From Mycobacterium heidelbergense (GTDB taxonomy: Bacteria > Actinomycetota > Actinomycetes > Mycobacteriales > Mycobacteriaceae): a stretch of 64,000 nt of DNA. A program made the position numbers and the translations under genes. Positions 8,228 to 15,481 of this stretch are shown piece after piece (within the stretch, counting starts at the first letter, position 1; each line of letters starts with the position of its first letter). The stretch covers positions 2,790,001 to 2,854,000 of the forward strand of contig NZ_AP022615.1 in NCBI RefSeq assembly GCF_010730745.1. Reading direction: 5' to 3'. The notes below the pieces were generated by a model. That model was not told where the DNA came from, made no database searches, and saw only the letters and a list, made by a program, of their open reading frames with translations.

Positions 8228-8728
8228 TCAGCCCGGTGGGACGGTCGTCGCTTTGCGCCGGCCGCCGTTGCGTTCGTTCCACAGGCGGTATACGTCGACC
8301 GCGGCCTCCCGGGGCTGGTAGCGCATGGGGAGGCGGCGCCGCTCCCAGGCCTTGGCGAATTCGTCGTAGAACGTGGAAACCTCGAAGTACTTGCGGTCAT
8401 CGAGGTAGTACTGCTCGTACGACTCGCGGGCGATCAGGAAGATGACTTCCTTGGGCGAGCAGTAATACAGCGAGCCCAGGCACATCGGGCACGGGTGGGC
8501 CAGCGCGTAGACGGTGCTGTCGACCAGGTGCTCGGTGCCCAGCTTCATGCAGGCCTGTCGGATGGCCAGGATCTCCGCGTGCGCGGTCGGATCGTTCGTC
8601 TGGGCCACCTTGTTGGCGCTCTCGGCGAGGACCTCGCCGTCTTTGACGATCACCGTCGCGAACGGGCGACCGCCCTCCGCGACGTTTTGGCGGGCCAGGT
8701 CGATCGTCCGCTGGGCGAAGTCCGTCAC
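8228..8728 (-). CDS. Cytidine/deoxycytidylate-type deaminase (Rv0828c-like)
   Basis: Zinc-dependent nucleobase/nucleoside deaminase of 166 residues (guanine deaminase/tRNA-adenosine deaminase-like fold). The zinc site is complete: HAEI (His ligand and proton-shuttling Glu) and HPCPMCLGS (the two Cys ligands). The GTG at 8728 (VTDFAQRT) is chosen; more upstream starts add unrelated sequence and approach the divergent methyltransferase gene. It is the positional equivalent of Rv0828c. The true substrate (guanine, cytosine, or another base) is not resolved. Confidence 0.85.
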   Translation of the reverse strand: MTDFAQRTIDLARQNVAEGGRPFATVIVKDGEVLAESANKVAQTNDPTAHAEILAIRQACMKLGTEHLVDSTVYALAHPCPMCLGSLYYCSPKEVIFLIARESYEQYYLDDRKYFEVSTFYDEFAKAWERRRLPMRYQPREAAVDVYRLWNERNGGRRKATTVPPG

Positions 8729-8818
8729 AGGTCGCAGGGTAGTCCCGCCGGGGCGCGGCAACGGCCCTGTGGTAGTAACTAGATTGTCTATGTTTTCGGG
8801 TCGGGATGAGGGAGCACC

Positions 8819-9718
8819 ATGGCGCGCACCGATCGTGATCGTTGGGATCTGGCGACGAGCGTCGGGGCGACGGCGACCATGGTCGCCGCCCAGCGAGCAA
8901 TTTCTTCCGACGAGAAGTTGATCGATGATCCCTACGCGGCGCCGCTGGTGCGTGCCGTCGGAATTGACGTGTATGTCCGGCTGGTGAACGGCCAGATTCC
9001 CGTCGGCGGGGGGTCCGAATTCGATCCGCATCGGATGGCCCGGGGAATGGCTTGTCGCACAAGGTTCTACGACAACTTTTTCGTGGAAGCCACACGGAGC
9101 GGCATCGGCCAGGCGGTGATCCTCGCGTCGGGGCTGGACGCGCGTGCCTACCGCCTGCCGTGGTCGGCGGGCACCGTCGTCTACGAGGTCGACATGCCAG
9201 AGGTGATCGAGTTCAAGACGCTGACCCTAAACGATCTCGGCGCCGAGCCGACCGCGGAGCGTCGCACCGTCGCCGTCGACCTGCGCGACGACTGGGCCAC
9301 CGCACTGCGGGAGGCGGGGTTTGACCCGCACGCTCCGGCGGCGTGGAGCGCCGAGGGGTTACTCGTCTATCTGCCGGACGCGGCCCAGGACGCACTGTTC
9401 GACAACATCACCGCGCTGAGCGCTCCCGGCAGTCGGCTGGCCTTCGACTCGGTGCCCGACACCACGGTGTTCGCCGACGAACGCTGGCGCGCGCACCACG
9501 ACCGGATGAGCGAACTCGGCTTCGAAATCGACTTCAACGATCTCGTCTATCACGGCCAGCGCGGCCACATCGTCGACCACCTGACCCAGCGCGGCTGGCG
9601 GACGTCGTCGCAGACCGTCAAGGAACTGCACGCGGCCAATGGGTTCGTCTATCCCGACGACGACGTCGCCGAAGCCTTCGCCGACGTGACGTACAACAGC
9701 GCGGTACTCGCCCGATAG
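8819..9718 (+). CDS. Class I SAM-dependent methyltransferase (TIGR00027 family, Rv0830-like)
   Basis: Protein of 299 residues of the mycobacteria-expanded family of putative S-adenosylmethionine-dependent methyltransferases, related to leucine carboxyl methyltransferases. Motif I is AVILASGLDARAYRL, motif II VVYEVDMPEVIEFK, and AEGLLVYLP lies in the motif IV region. The ATG at 8819 is preceded by GAGGGAG. It is the counterpart of Rv0830. The methyl acceptor is unknown. Confidence 0.88.
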   Translation: MARTDRDRWDLATSVGATATMVAAQRAISSDEKLIDDPYAAPLVRAVGIDVYVRLVNGQIPVGGGSEFDPHRMARGMACRTRFYDNFFVEATRSGIGQAVILASGLDARAYRLPWSAGTVVYEVDMPEVIEFKTLTLNDLGAEPTAERRTVAVDLRDDWATALREAGFDPHAPAAWSAEGLLVYLPDAAQDALFDNITALSAPGSRLAFDSVPDTTVFADERWRAHHDRMSELGFEIDFNDLVYHGQRGHIVDHLTQRGWRTSSQTVKELHAANGFVYPDDDVAEAFADVTYNSAVLAR

Positions 9719-9728
9719 GGCCCCGGGC

Positions 9729-10544
9729 TTAGCTGCTGAGCAGGTCGTCCTTCAGGCGGTTGGTGAGCATCTCAGCGAACACCGTGCGCGCGGGTTGGTA
9801 GAGGTCCTGGAACGTCGTCAGCACCGCATCCCGGTCATATTCGGGAATGGCCCCGGTCGGAGTCCAGAAGCTGTCGATGTCCAGAAGGAAGAACGGTCCC
9901 TGTTGGGCCGGCAACGTCCGGCGCAGGTGGTAACTCGCGTCGAGCGCCTGGCCGACGCCCGGGCCGTAGCGCACGATCATCGACTTGCCCGGTTGGGCCT
10001 CGCGGTACACGGCGGCGCCCTGCCACTCGGTCAGGGTCAGGCCGGCCGGCGCGATGCGCTGCGGTCCGAGCAGCGGCTCCGCGATCCAGTTGCTCCACTC
10101 GATCCGGCCATCTACGCCCACGGGGACCCGGACCTCGAGGACATAGCGCAATCCGAGGCGCTCGACCCCGACGATCGGTGAGAATTGTGAGCGGGCGTCG
10201 ACGACCCGCATCACCACATCGACCAACTCGTCGAAGTTGGTGTACGCGGTGGTCTCGATGACGACCGCCTGGGTCTTCATCGAGGCGGCAATCGTGTTAT
10301 CTCGGTTGACGTAGCGGACGAAACGCTCGGCGGCCGGCGTCGGGTTTCCGCCAGCTCCCATCGCCCAGGCCACGTCCTGCGCCTGGCGTTCGATGGGCAG
10401 GTGGTCGGCGAGCAGGCGTCTGAGCTCTCCGCTCGATGATTCGGTGAGGGAATCCGTTGCTGGGTGACGGATTTCCATCGTTACCAGGGCTACGGGCGGG
10501 TTCTGGGAGGCCGCATCGACAGTCATCTTGCGAAGCATAGCCAA
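9729..10544 (-). CDS. TIGR04255-type conserved protein (Rv0831c-like)
   Basis: Protein of 271 residues matching the conserved protein at the position of Rv0831c. Recognisable is the family pattern of a beta-rich N-terminal half with NPPVALVTMEIRHP and a C-terminal LDIDSFWTPTGAIPEYD. No catalytic motif, signal peptide or membrane segment is visible. Function is unknown. It ends 10 bp from the methyltransferase gene (convergent) and transcribes away from the tRNA cluster. Confidence 0.75.
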   Translation of the reverse strand: MAMLRKMTVDAASQNPPVALVTMEIRHPATDSLTESSSGELRRLLADHLPIERQAQDVAWAMGAGGNPTPAAERFVRYVNRDNTIAASMKTQAVVIETTAYTNFDELVDVVMRVVDARSQFSPIVGVERLGLRYVLEVRVPVGVDGRIEWSNWIAEPLLGPQRIAPAGLTLTEWQGAAVYREAQPGKSMIVRYGPGVGQALDASYHLRRTLPAQQGPFFLLDIDSFWTPTGAIPEYDRDAVLTTFQDLYQPARTVFAEMLTNRLKDDLLSS

Positions 10545-10644
10545 GCCGTTTTACGGCTAAACCACTGCCTGCCAGACGTGGGCCGGACCGGACAGCGTCA
10601 AGGGATGCCCGACGTCACCGCCGGGCATCAGCCGAGGTAGCGTG

Positions 10645-10674
10645 CGTCTTTCGGCGTCTTTCGGCGTCTTTCGG
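10645..10674. repeat. Three tandem copies of a 10-bp unit next to tRNA-Lys
   Basis: CGTCTTTCGG is repeated exactly three times (10645-10654, 10655-10664, 10665-10674) and abuts the 3' end of the minus-strand tRNA-Lys. It could be a slipped-strand microsatellite or part of a termination or processing region. Confidence 0.75.
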
Positions 10675-10747
10675 TGCCCCCACTAGGACTCGAACCTAGG
10701 ACCTGCGGATTAAAAGTCCGTAGCTCTACCAACTGAGCTATAGGGGC
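10675..10747 (-). tRNA. tRNA-Lys (anticodon TTT)
   Basis: Read on the minus strand, a full cloverleaf folds: acceptor GCCCCTA with TGGGGGC (one G-T pair), D-arm AGCTCAGTTGGTAGAGC, anticodon loop CTTTTAA (anticodon TTT), T-arm with GGTTCGAGTCC. No CCA is encoded; the discriminator is A. It is the first of four tRNA genes, and the only one on this strand. Confidence 0.95.
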
Positions 10748-10871
10748 TGCGAAAATTCAGGATACTGGGTTCGAAACGAAGCTCGTTTGAGGATTGGGCC
10801 CGCGGTGACCTAAGCTGGCGTGGCTCCCAACGGTAATTGTGTTGCGAGTGCCCCGGAGAGATTCGGTTCTG

Positions 10872-10944
10872 GCCCCCTTCGTCTAGCGGCCTAGGACGCC
10901 GCCCTTTCAAGGCGGTAGCGCGGGTTCGAATCCCGTAGGGGGTA
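10872..10944 (+). tRNA. gluT: tRNA-Glu (anticodon TTC)
   Basis: Cloverleaf with acceptor GCCCCCT and AGGGGGT, D-arm CGTCTAGCGGCCTAGGACG, anticodon loop CTTTCAA (anticodon TTC) and T-arm GGGTTCGAATCCC. No CCA is encoded. It precedes tRNA-Asp by 32 bp and they are probably cotranscribed. Confidence 0.95.
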
Positions 10945-10976
10945 CCCTGCGACGCAGTGACGCGGAGCAGCAGCTA

Positions 10977-11050
10977 GGCCCTGTGGCGCAGTTGGTTAGC
11001 GCGCCGCCCTGTCACGGCGGAGGTCGCGGGTTCGAGTCCCGTCAGGGTCG
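10977..11050 (+). tRNA. aspT: tRNA-Asp (anticodon GTC)
   Basis: Cloverleaf with acceptor GGCCCTG and CAGGGTC, discriminator G, anticodon loop CTGTCAC (anticodon GTC) and T-arm GGGTTCGAGTCCC. It lies between tRNA-Glu and tRNA-Phe in the order known from M. tuberculosis. Confidence 0.95.
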
Positions 11051-11079
11051 CCGATTCGGCGAGGCATTCCCTGCCTTCC

Positions 11080-11156
11080 GGCCAGGTAGCTCAGTCGGTA
11101 TGAGCGTCCGCCTGAAAAGCGGAAGGTCGGCGGTTCGATCCCGCCCCTGGCCACCA
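11080..11156 (+). tRNA. pheU: tRNA-Phe (anticodon GAA), with encoded CCA; island integration site
   Basis: Cloverleaf with acceptor GGCCAGG and CCTGGCC, anticodon loop CTGAAAA (anticodon GAA), T-arm GCGGTTCGATCCCGC and an encoded CCA (11154-11156). Its last 19-21 bases before the final A are duplicated at 25805-25825, so this tRNA 3' end has probably served as the attB site of a tyrosine recombinase. Confidence 0.95.
11135..11155 (+). repeat. Left attachment-site repeat (inside tRNA-Phe)
   Basis: Twenty-one bases from TCGATCCC to TGGCCACC, covering the T-arm 3' side, acceptor strand and part of CCA of tRNA-Phe. Identical to 25805-25825 in direct orientation. Confidence 0.8.
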
Positions 11157-11227
11157 TATTGTTTATGCAGGTGAGAAGCGCATCAGAGTGTGAATGGGCG
11201 TCGGCCCGGGGCGGTCATGCGGCCCTA

Positions 11228-11395
11228 CTATGGGGCCAGGTTGGGGCCGCACGACCTGGTTGCTGTCTGACGGAAGGTCAGCCAGCGAGTCACACGCACG
11301 GCGATGTTGTCGAATTGCTCGTCGGCGTAGGTGTCGGCGGTCGCCGTGATCGCCGCATGGCCCATCGCCCTCCGGCAAAGGTTTGGGGTCGGCAC
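11228..11395 (-). pseudogene. Tyrosine recombinase (phage integrase) C-terminal remnant
   Basis: On the minus strand the segment encodes RRAMGHAAITATADTYADEQF, which carries the GH and the nucleophilic-tyrosine block (xGHxxI..T...Y) of the tyrosine recombinase family. The rest of the catalytic domain (Arg and Lys motifs) and the N-terminal DNA-binding domain are absent upstream. The gene read toward the tRNA, 70 bp from its end, the usual place of an integrase in an element inserted in a tRNA gene. It cannot be active. Confidence 0.72.
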
Positions 11396-11794
11396 TAGCC
11401 TGCGTGAGAAGCGATGTGTGGGCACGCCATCGTTGTGGTGGACGCCAACGTGAGCGTCCGGCGCCGACACATCGCGCCGTTTACGGCGAGGCGTGGCTCT
11501 GCGGGCTGCTGCTCCTCGTCGCCTCCGCCGCGCGGCGCCGCCGCGAGGACTCGTTCATACGACGCTATGGCGCAGGTCCAGACTGGTCAGAATTGTGCTC
11601 GGTTGAATCGTGCCGAGGTTCAGTGTGAGCCGAGATCCGGCCAGTGCCAGGGAATTACGTGACAGCCGGGAGGGAATTACGTGACGGACAACCGCTCAAA
11701 CCTGGGGAATACGTGACCGCTGACACCAAGCACCGACCATAGGAGGGCGTTGGCCATCCGTTCTGGAGCTGTTCTTCATGGATAACATCAAGCT
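11396..11794. other. Degenerate intergenic region in the island
   Basis: About 400 bp without a convincing gene. Short open frames on both strands have no recognisable motif. The only structure I see is the triple repeat at 11649-11717. Confidence 0.5.
11649..11717. repeat. Three copies of an AGGGAATTACGTGAC-like motif
   Basis: Two exact 15-bp copies (11649-11663 and 11671-11685) and a third, diverged copy (GGGGAATACGTGACC, 11704-11717). Multiple short direct repeats of this type are typical for the ends of IS21-family insertion sequences (transposase binding sites), so this may be an IS end left behind without its genes. No transposase is recognisable nearby. Confidence 0.55.
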
Positions 11795-12208
11795 ATGAAT
11801 GCGGCGCCGTATGTCTTCGACTTCTCTGCGTCGACAACGGTCGACGTTGACGCAGCGGCCGCTGGCCTTTTATCCACTGTGGTACCAGTCTTTTTCATTG
11901 ATAACCTGTTACCGAAGATTGTGGGCACGGCATTCTGCATCGCAACGCTGGCCAACGGCGAAGCTATCTACGCGACAGCGGGCCACGTCATTGCGGAGCT
12001 GAGGGAGTCGGCAGCGTCGAAACCCCGAGAAACGACTCCGATACGGGATCCACGCACTGGATGCTGCCATACACAAGTGACAAAGTCGTTGGGTTCCGCC
12101 AGGGGCCGTGTGATGTACACCTATTCGCGCCGACGCCACTGCCATCGACGTCCGAAGGGAAAGTTGGGACCCGACGCGGAGATGATGTCGGATGCCAATT
12201 TTGGCTGA
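11795..12208 (+). pseudogene. Trypsin-like peptidase fold protein, N-terminal fragment
   Basis: The first about 70 residues contain PKIVGTAFCIATLANGEAIY followed by ATAGHVI, which resembles the strand and catalytic-histidine region of trypsin-like serine proteases (GTAF...ATAGHV). After about residue 85 the frame runs into unrelated Arg/His-rich sequence and stops at 137, while the other forward frame stays open downstream, suggesting a frameshift. The Asp and Ser of a catalytic triad are not found. I treat it as a decayed gene; a short true gene cannot be excluded. Confidence 0.45.
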
Positions 12209-12543
12209 GCATCGGCAACCCACACGGAGAACGCGCTAAACAGGCCAGACGCGATGGCAGAGCCGCGAGAACGGGAGTGCGACGTACCGGCAGTAGAGCT
12301 AAGCAGTCTCGTGGCAACAGTCTTGTCCGCCTCGGCAACCAAGCGGCAGTGCCTCCGACCTGAGCAGTGCCGTTCAAGGTTTTGCTCCGTGCGCAGAATC
12401 CAGCACTCGCAGTGGACGGGTGGCCACGCTCCGATCACGCTGTGATTCGGTGATCTGGTCACAGGCCTCGACTTGTCGAGCTGGCTGCAAGCCCTTAAGG
12501 CGCGTATCGATTGTGCGCGCCTTCTGGCAGTATTCACCGTCAT
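12209..12543. other. Non-coding or decayed stretch before the TA locus
   Basis: About 335 bp with no gene I can support. It may include the ruined 3' part of the protease-like gene. No IS or RNA gene is visible. Confidence 0.4.
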
Positions 12544-12571
12544 CCGGTAGTGTGACCGGTAGTGAAACCGG
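12544..12571. promoter_or_regulatory. Three CCGG half-sites at exact 12-bp spacing: candidate TA operator
   Basis: CCGGT (12544-12548), ACCGGT (12555-12560) and ACCGG (12567-12571) have CCGG cores exactly 12 bp apart and form two overlapping inverted repeats. They end 17 bp upstream of the antitoxin start, where a self-repressing antitoxin would bind. Confidence 0.55.
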
Positions 12572-12588
12572 AAGTACGGAGGCACGCT

Positions 12589-12936
12589 ATGGCACTTACC
12601 TTGGAACGGGCCGTCGAGGCAAGCGAGATCGTGGATGCGCTGAAATCCTTCGGTGTCACGCAGGTCGACGTTGCCGCTGTGGCGCAGGTCTCCGACCGAG
12701 CGGTGCGTGGGTGGCGCACTGGCGACATCCGCCCGGACCGATATGACCGGCTTGCACAGCTTCGTGACTTGGTTCTGCTGCTCTCAGACTCGCTCACCCA
12801 ACGCGGCGTCGGCCAGTGGCTGCATGCCAAGAACCGCTTGCTGGACGGTGCACGCCCGGTTGAACTACTCGCTGAGGACCGCTACCAGGAGGTTCGCGGC
12901 GCTGCCGAATCCTTTATCGACGGCTCCTACGTGTGA
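12589..12936 (+). CDS. MbcA/ParS/Xre-type antitoxin
   Basis: Antitoxin of 115 residues. The N-terminal half is Xre-like (VTQVDVAAVAQVSDRAVRGW, helix-turn-helix), and the C-terminal half has the DUF2384 toxin-binding pattern (GVGQWLHAKNRLLDGARPVE). In this family the antitoxin neutralises a RES-domain NAD-degrading toxin such as MbcT. The ATG at 12589 follows GGAGG by 5 nt; an upstream GTG at 12562 is less likely. Its stop overlaps the GTG from which the toxin frame begins. Confidence 0.82.
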   Translation: MALTLERAVEASEIVDALKSFGVTQVDVAAVAQVSDRAVRGWRTGDIRPDRYDRLAQLRDLVLLLSDSLTQRGVGQWLHAKNRLLDGARPVELLAEDRYQEVRGAAESFIDGSYV

Positions 12937-13573
12937 CGATTGAGGACGCGGTCGGCACTGCACTGCACCGCGGCGCAGGCTGACCGGCCGTTACTGGCAC
13001 CAGGGCCCCACCCGGCATCCCTTGGCATCCTGCGCAGACCCCGCCAAAGGGGATGGTCGCTACCACCGTAAAGGGGAGCCGGGGGTTTGGTACGCCTCCA
13101 ATCGGGAGCAAGGCGCCTGGGCGGAGCTTTTTCGTCACTTCATTGATGACGGCGTGGATCCCTTCGAGGTGAAGCGCCGCATTGGCCGGGTCTCGGTCGA
13201 CCTCGAGGTGCTCGACCTCACCGACAAGACGACACGATCACATCTCGGCGTGACTGAGGCGGACCTCGTATCCGACGACTACGCCTTAACGCAAACCATC
13301 GCCTACGCCGCTCGCGATGCGGGGTTTGACGCCATACTCGCCCCGGCAGCTGCCCTACCCGGATGCGAAACGCTGGCAGTGTTCGCTCATGCACTGCCCG
13401 ACATCACCGCCGAGCGGTCCACGGTTCGCCAACCCCCGCCACGGCTGGCGGACCTTCTCCCGCAGATTCGACCACACGAAGACGTGACGGACACAGCGCG
13501 TCGGATTCTTCTAACCGTCGGACAGTTTGGGGCCGAAGCGATTCGGCGCCGCCGTTCGCTGAGCGATCAATAA
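12933..13573 (+). pseudogene. RES-domain toxin (MbcT-like), frameshifted
   Basis: A GTG at 12933, overlapping the antitoxin stop, opens a frame (VTIEDAVGTALHRGAG) that hits TGA at 12981-12983. The continuation TGRYWHQGPTRHP and the RES domain (GRYHRKGEPGVWYASN..QGAWAELF) run in the next frame to 13573. A single-base shift near 12970-12980 would join them. RES toxins break down NAD+ using conserved Arg, Glu and Ser; here the motif normally PSA near the end reads ILAPAAALPG, so the serine seems to be alanine. A shorter product from TTG at 13022 is possible. The toxin is probably inactive. Confidence 0.7.
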
Positions 13574-13622
13574 AGCTTCACTGCAACGGTATTCGGAATA
13601 GTCAGCGAATGCGGTCGACCTG

Positions 13623-13793
13623 TTAATCGCTTCCGCCGTGTTCGTCGAGCTCGGTAGTGCCGCGCCGACTTGATCCCGGGCGGGGAAGCGGTGCCTCAAG
13701 GCGTCCCCCGTAGTGATGCATCACGCGCACCAGGGCGAGTTCGGCCGCTCGCCTGGCTGCGGCGGTCCGGATCGGTTCCATTTCGTCATTCAT
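13623..13793 (-). CDS. Small hypothetical protein downstream of AbiEi-like gene
   Basis: A 56-residue frame starting at ATG 13793, overlapping the stop of the gene upstream by 4 bp (ATGA), which suggests translational coupling. The N-terminal half is an amphipathic alanine- and arginine-rich stretch; the C-terminal half is polar. I do not recognise a family. It takes the place where the AbiEii-type partner toxin would be expected, but is far too short to be a nucleotidyltransferase. Confidence 0.4.
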   Translation of the reverse strand: MNDEMEPIRTAAARRAAELALVRVMHHYGGRLEAPLPRPGSSRRGTTELDEHGGSD

Positions 13794-14809
13794 AGGGGCG
13801 TCATCTCATCACGTAAGTGTTCAGCCGCGTCTTCGCCGCGCACCCCGCTGATTCGCAGGTCGGCATATGCGCGCGGCCACAGCACCGAACGAAATCCGTC
13901 GGCAATCGTCTCGGTGATTTTCGCGCCGGCCGGTGTGGGGAACGGGCGCAGCACCAGGCGACCGCCGTCCATCTCTTGCAGGCCGGCTGCCAACGCGGCT
14001 CGGCGAACATCACTCCATGTCTTGCCCGCCACGTAGATCTCCCAGGGAGCCACCTCGGTCTGCATCGGCGCAAGCACACTCGCCGAAAGTGCGCTTGTGG
14101 CAGCCCAATCGATACCGGCAGCTTCCAAGAACTGACCGGTCTGGATGGCCCCCGCGACCGGGTCCCGCCACAGCACACCGACCCGGATCGAGATCGGCGA
14201 CCGCAGCCGCTCGGCCGCCGTCGCGTAAGCGTCGAGGAACTCGTCACGATCGGCGACGCGTCGCGCGGCGCCGGGGCCCCGGGCCGCGGAGCTGACCAGA
14301 TGGCCGTCCTCTTCGAGGAATTTCAGCGCAGTCACCGCACTGCCCATCGATATCCCGGCGGCTTCTATCACGGAGTTGGCGGTCGGGGTTGCCTGTCCCG
14401 AGAGGATTGCCTCGCAGACGGCGAGCGTGGCTGGCTTCCACCCGATGCGCGAGTCGTGCGGCACCGACGACGGCTTGCCCGTTGTGTCGATGATGATCGT
14501 CGTCCCCGAGGTGTCCCTAATGACGATGTCGGCTGCACCGGATTCGTCAACCCAGCCGACGCCGGCTTTCTTGGCGGCGGCGCGCGCTCCCGGTGACATC
14601 CGCGGCGCGGCGATCACGTCCGGTCGGGGCTTATCGCGAAGGGCCTCTTGGACCTGCTGCGGCCAGCCGACCGTTAGCCAGCGGACCAGGAGATCCTTGT
14701 TGTCCAGCGTCACGATCAGATCCCGGTTCGGACCCTTGGCGGTGCGCGCGCGGAGCGCGGTATGAAGCACGGTTTCCAGGGCGGTGACGGCTCTCTCCTG
14801 GTGCGCCAT
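13790..14809 (-). CDS. AbiEi-type HTH antitoxin-like regulator
   Basis: Protein of 339 residues from ATG 14809 (a GTG at 14818 is an alternative). A restriction-like N-terminal region with DIVIRDTSGTTIIIDTTGKP is followed by a winged helix (PTANSVIEAAGISMGSAVTALKFL) and a C-terminal domain like that of type IV AbiEi antitoxins. Such proteins bind inverted repeats in their own promoter. No AbiEii nucleotidyltransferase follows; only the 56-residue frame does, so it may be an orphan. The AT-rich upstream region has an 11-bp inverted repeat (14820-14880). Confidence 0.6.
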   Translation of the reverse strand: MAHQERAVTALETVLHTALRARTAKGPNRDLIVTLDNKDLLVRWLTVGWPQQVQEALRDKPRPDVIAAPRMSPGARAAAKKAGVGWVDESGAADIVIRDTSGTTIIIDTTGKPSSVPHDSRIGWKPATLAVCEAILSGQATPTANSVIEAAGISMGSAVTALKFLEEDGHLVSSAARGPGAARRVADRDEFLDAYATAAERLRSPISIRVGVLWRDPVAGAIQTGQFLEAAGIDWAATSALSASVLAPMQTEVAPWEIYVAGKTWSDVRRAALAAGLQEMDGGRLVLRPFPTPAGAKITETIADGFRSVLWPRAYADLRISGVRGEDAAEHLRDEMTPL

Positions 14810-14819
14810 GACTACCACT

Positions 14820-14880
14820 ATACCTCAATAAAAATAGGTACCTCACTGATATAGTGATGTACGCTATACTATTGAGGTAT
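14820..14880. promoter_or_regulatory. AT-rich operator region with 11-bp inverted repeat
   Basis: ATACCTCAATA (14820-14830) and TATTGAGGTAT (14870-14880) are perfect inverted copies, 39 bp apart. Between them lie AGGTACCT and the TCACT..AGTGA palindrome (14843-14857). The segment is strikingly AT-rich for this genome and sits directly upstream of the AbiEi-like gene, so it is a likely autoregulatory promoter/operator. Confidence 0.6.
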
Positions 14881-14983
14881 GTGCCAAGGTCACGCCAATC
14901 TAAATGCGTAAACACATACGCCAACCATTGGCGAGGGGCGTCCGGGCTTCGTCGGGAAGCTGGTTCCATGGGGCCGAAATGGG

Positions 14984-15439
14984 GCCAACCCGGGGGAGGT
15001 GACGCTCAATAGCGATGACCCGCATGAGCAGCCCGACATCAAGCTGAACTACCTCTCCAGTGAGCTTGACATCATCGGCTTGCGCGAGGGCGTCAGGTTC
15101 GCCTACGACATCCTCACCAAGGGTGATGGCTTCAAGGACATCGTCATCGGCCAGTACCCGTGGGATATGCCTCTGCACTCCGACGAGCTGATGAGGACGT
15201 CTATTCAAGACCGCGTTCAGACGTCATACCACCCGTGCGGCACCAACCGGCTGTCCAAGAACATCGACCAGGGCGTGGTCGACCCCAAGCTCAAGGTCCA
15301 CGGCGTCAACAAACTGCGCGTCGTCGATGCGTCCGTCTTCCCGATCATCCCGGACTGCCGCATCCAAAACACCGTCTACATGGTGGGCGAGAAGGGCGCG
15401 GACCTGGTCAAGGCTGACCACAAGGATCTGTACAAGTAA
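14984..15439 (+). pseudogene. GMC oxidoreductase, C-terminal fragment
   Basis: Only the last about 150 residues of a choline dehydrogenase-like flavoprotein (normally over 500) remain. The C-terminal active-site block is intact (SYHPCGTNRLSKNID) followed by LRVVDASVFPIIPDCRIQNT. Homology begins at about 14984 (NPGEVTLNSDDP) without a start codon or FAD-binding N-terminus, so a recombination break removed the 5' part. A GTG at 14999 would give a 146-residue product with no FAD site. Confidence 0.8.
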
Positions 15440-15481
15440 TGCTCTTGGCCGCGATCCTATTGTGTACCAATGATATGAACC

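Noticed and set aside
11383..11628. 81-residue forward frame next to the integrase remnant
   Set aside because: No motif or ribosome site; Arg-rich translation in a decayed region.
14984..15439. GMC oxidoreductase as a functional gene from GTG 14999
   Set aside because: It would lack the FAD-binding domain completely; kept as a fragment.
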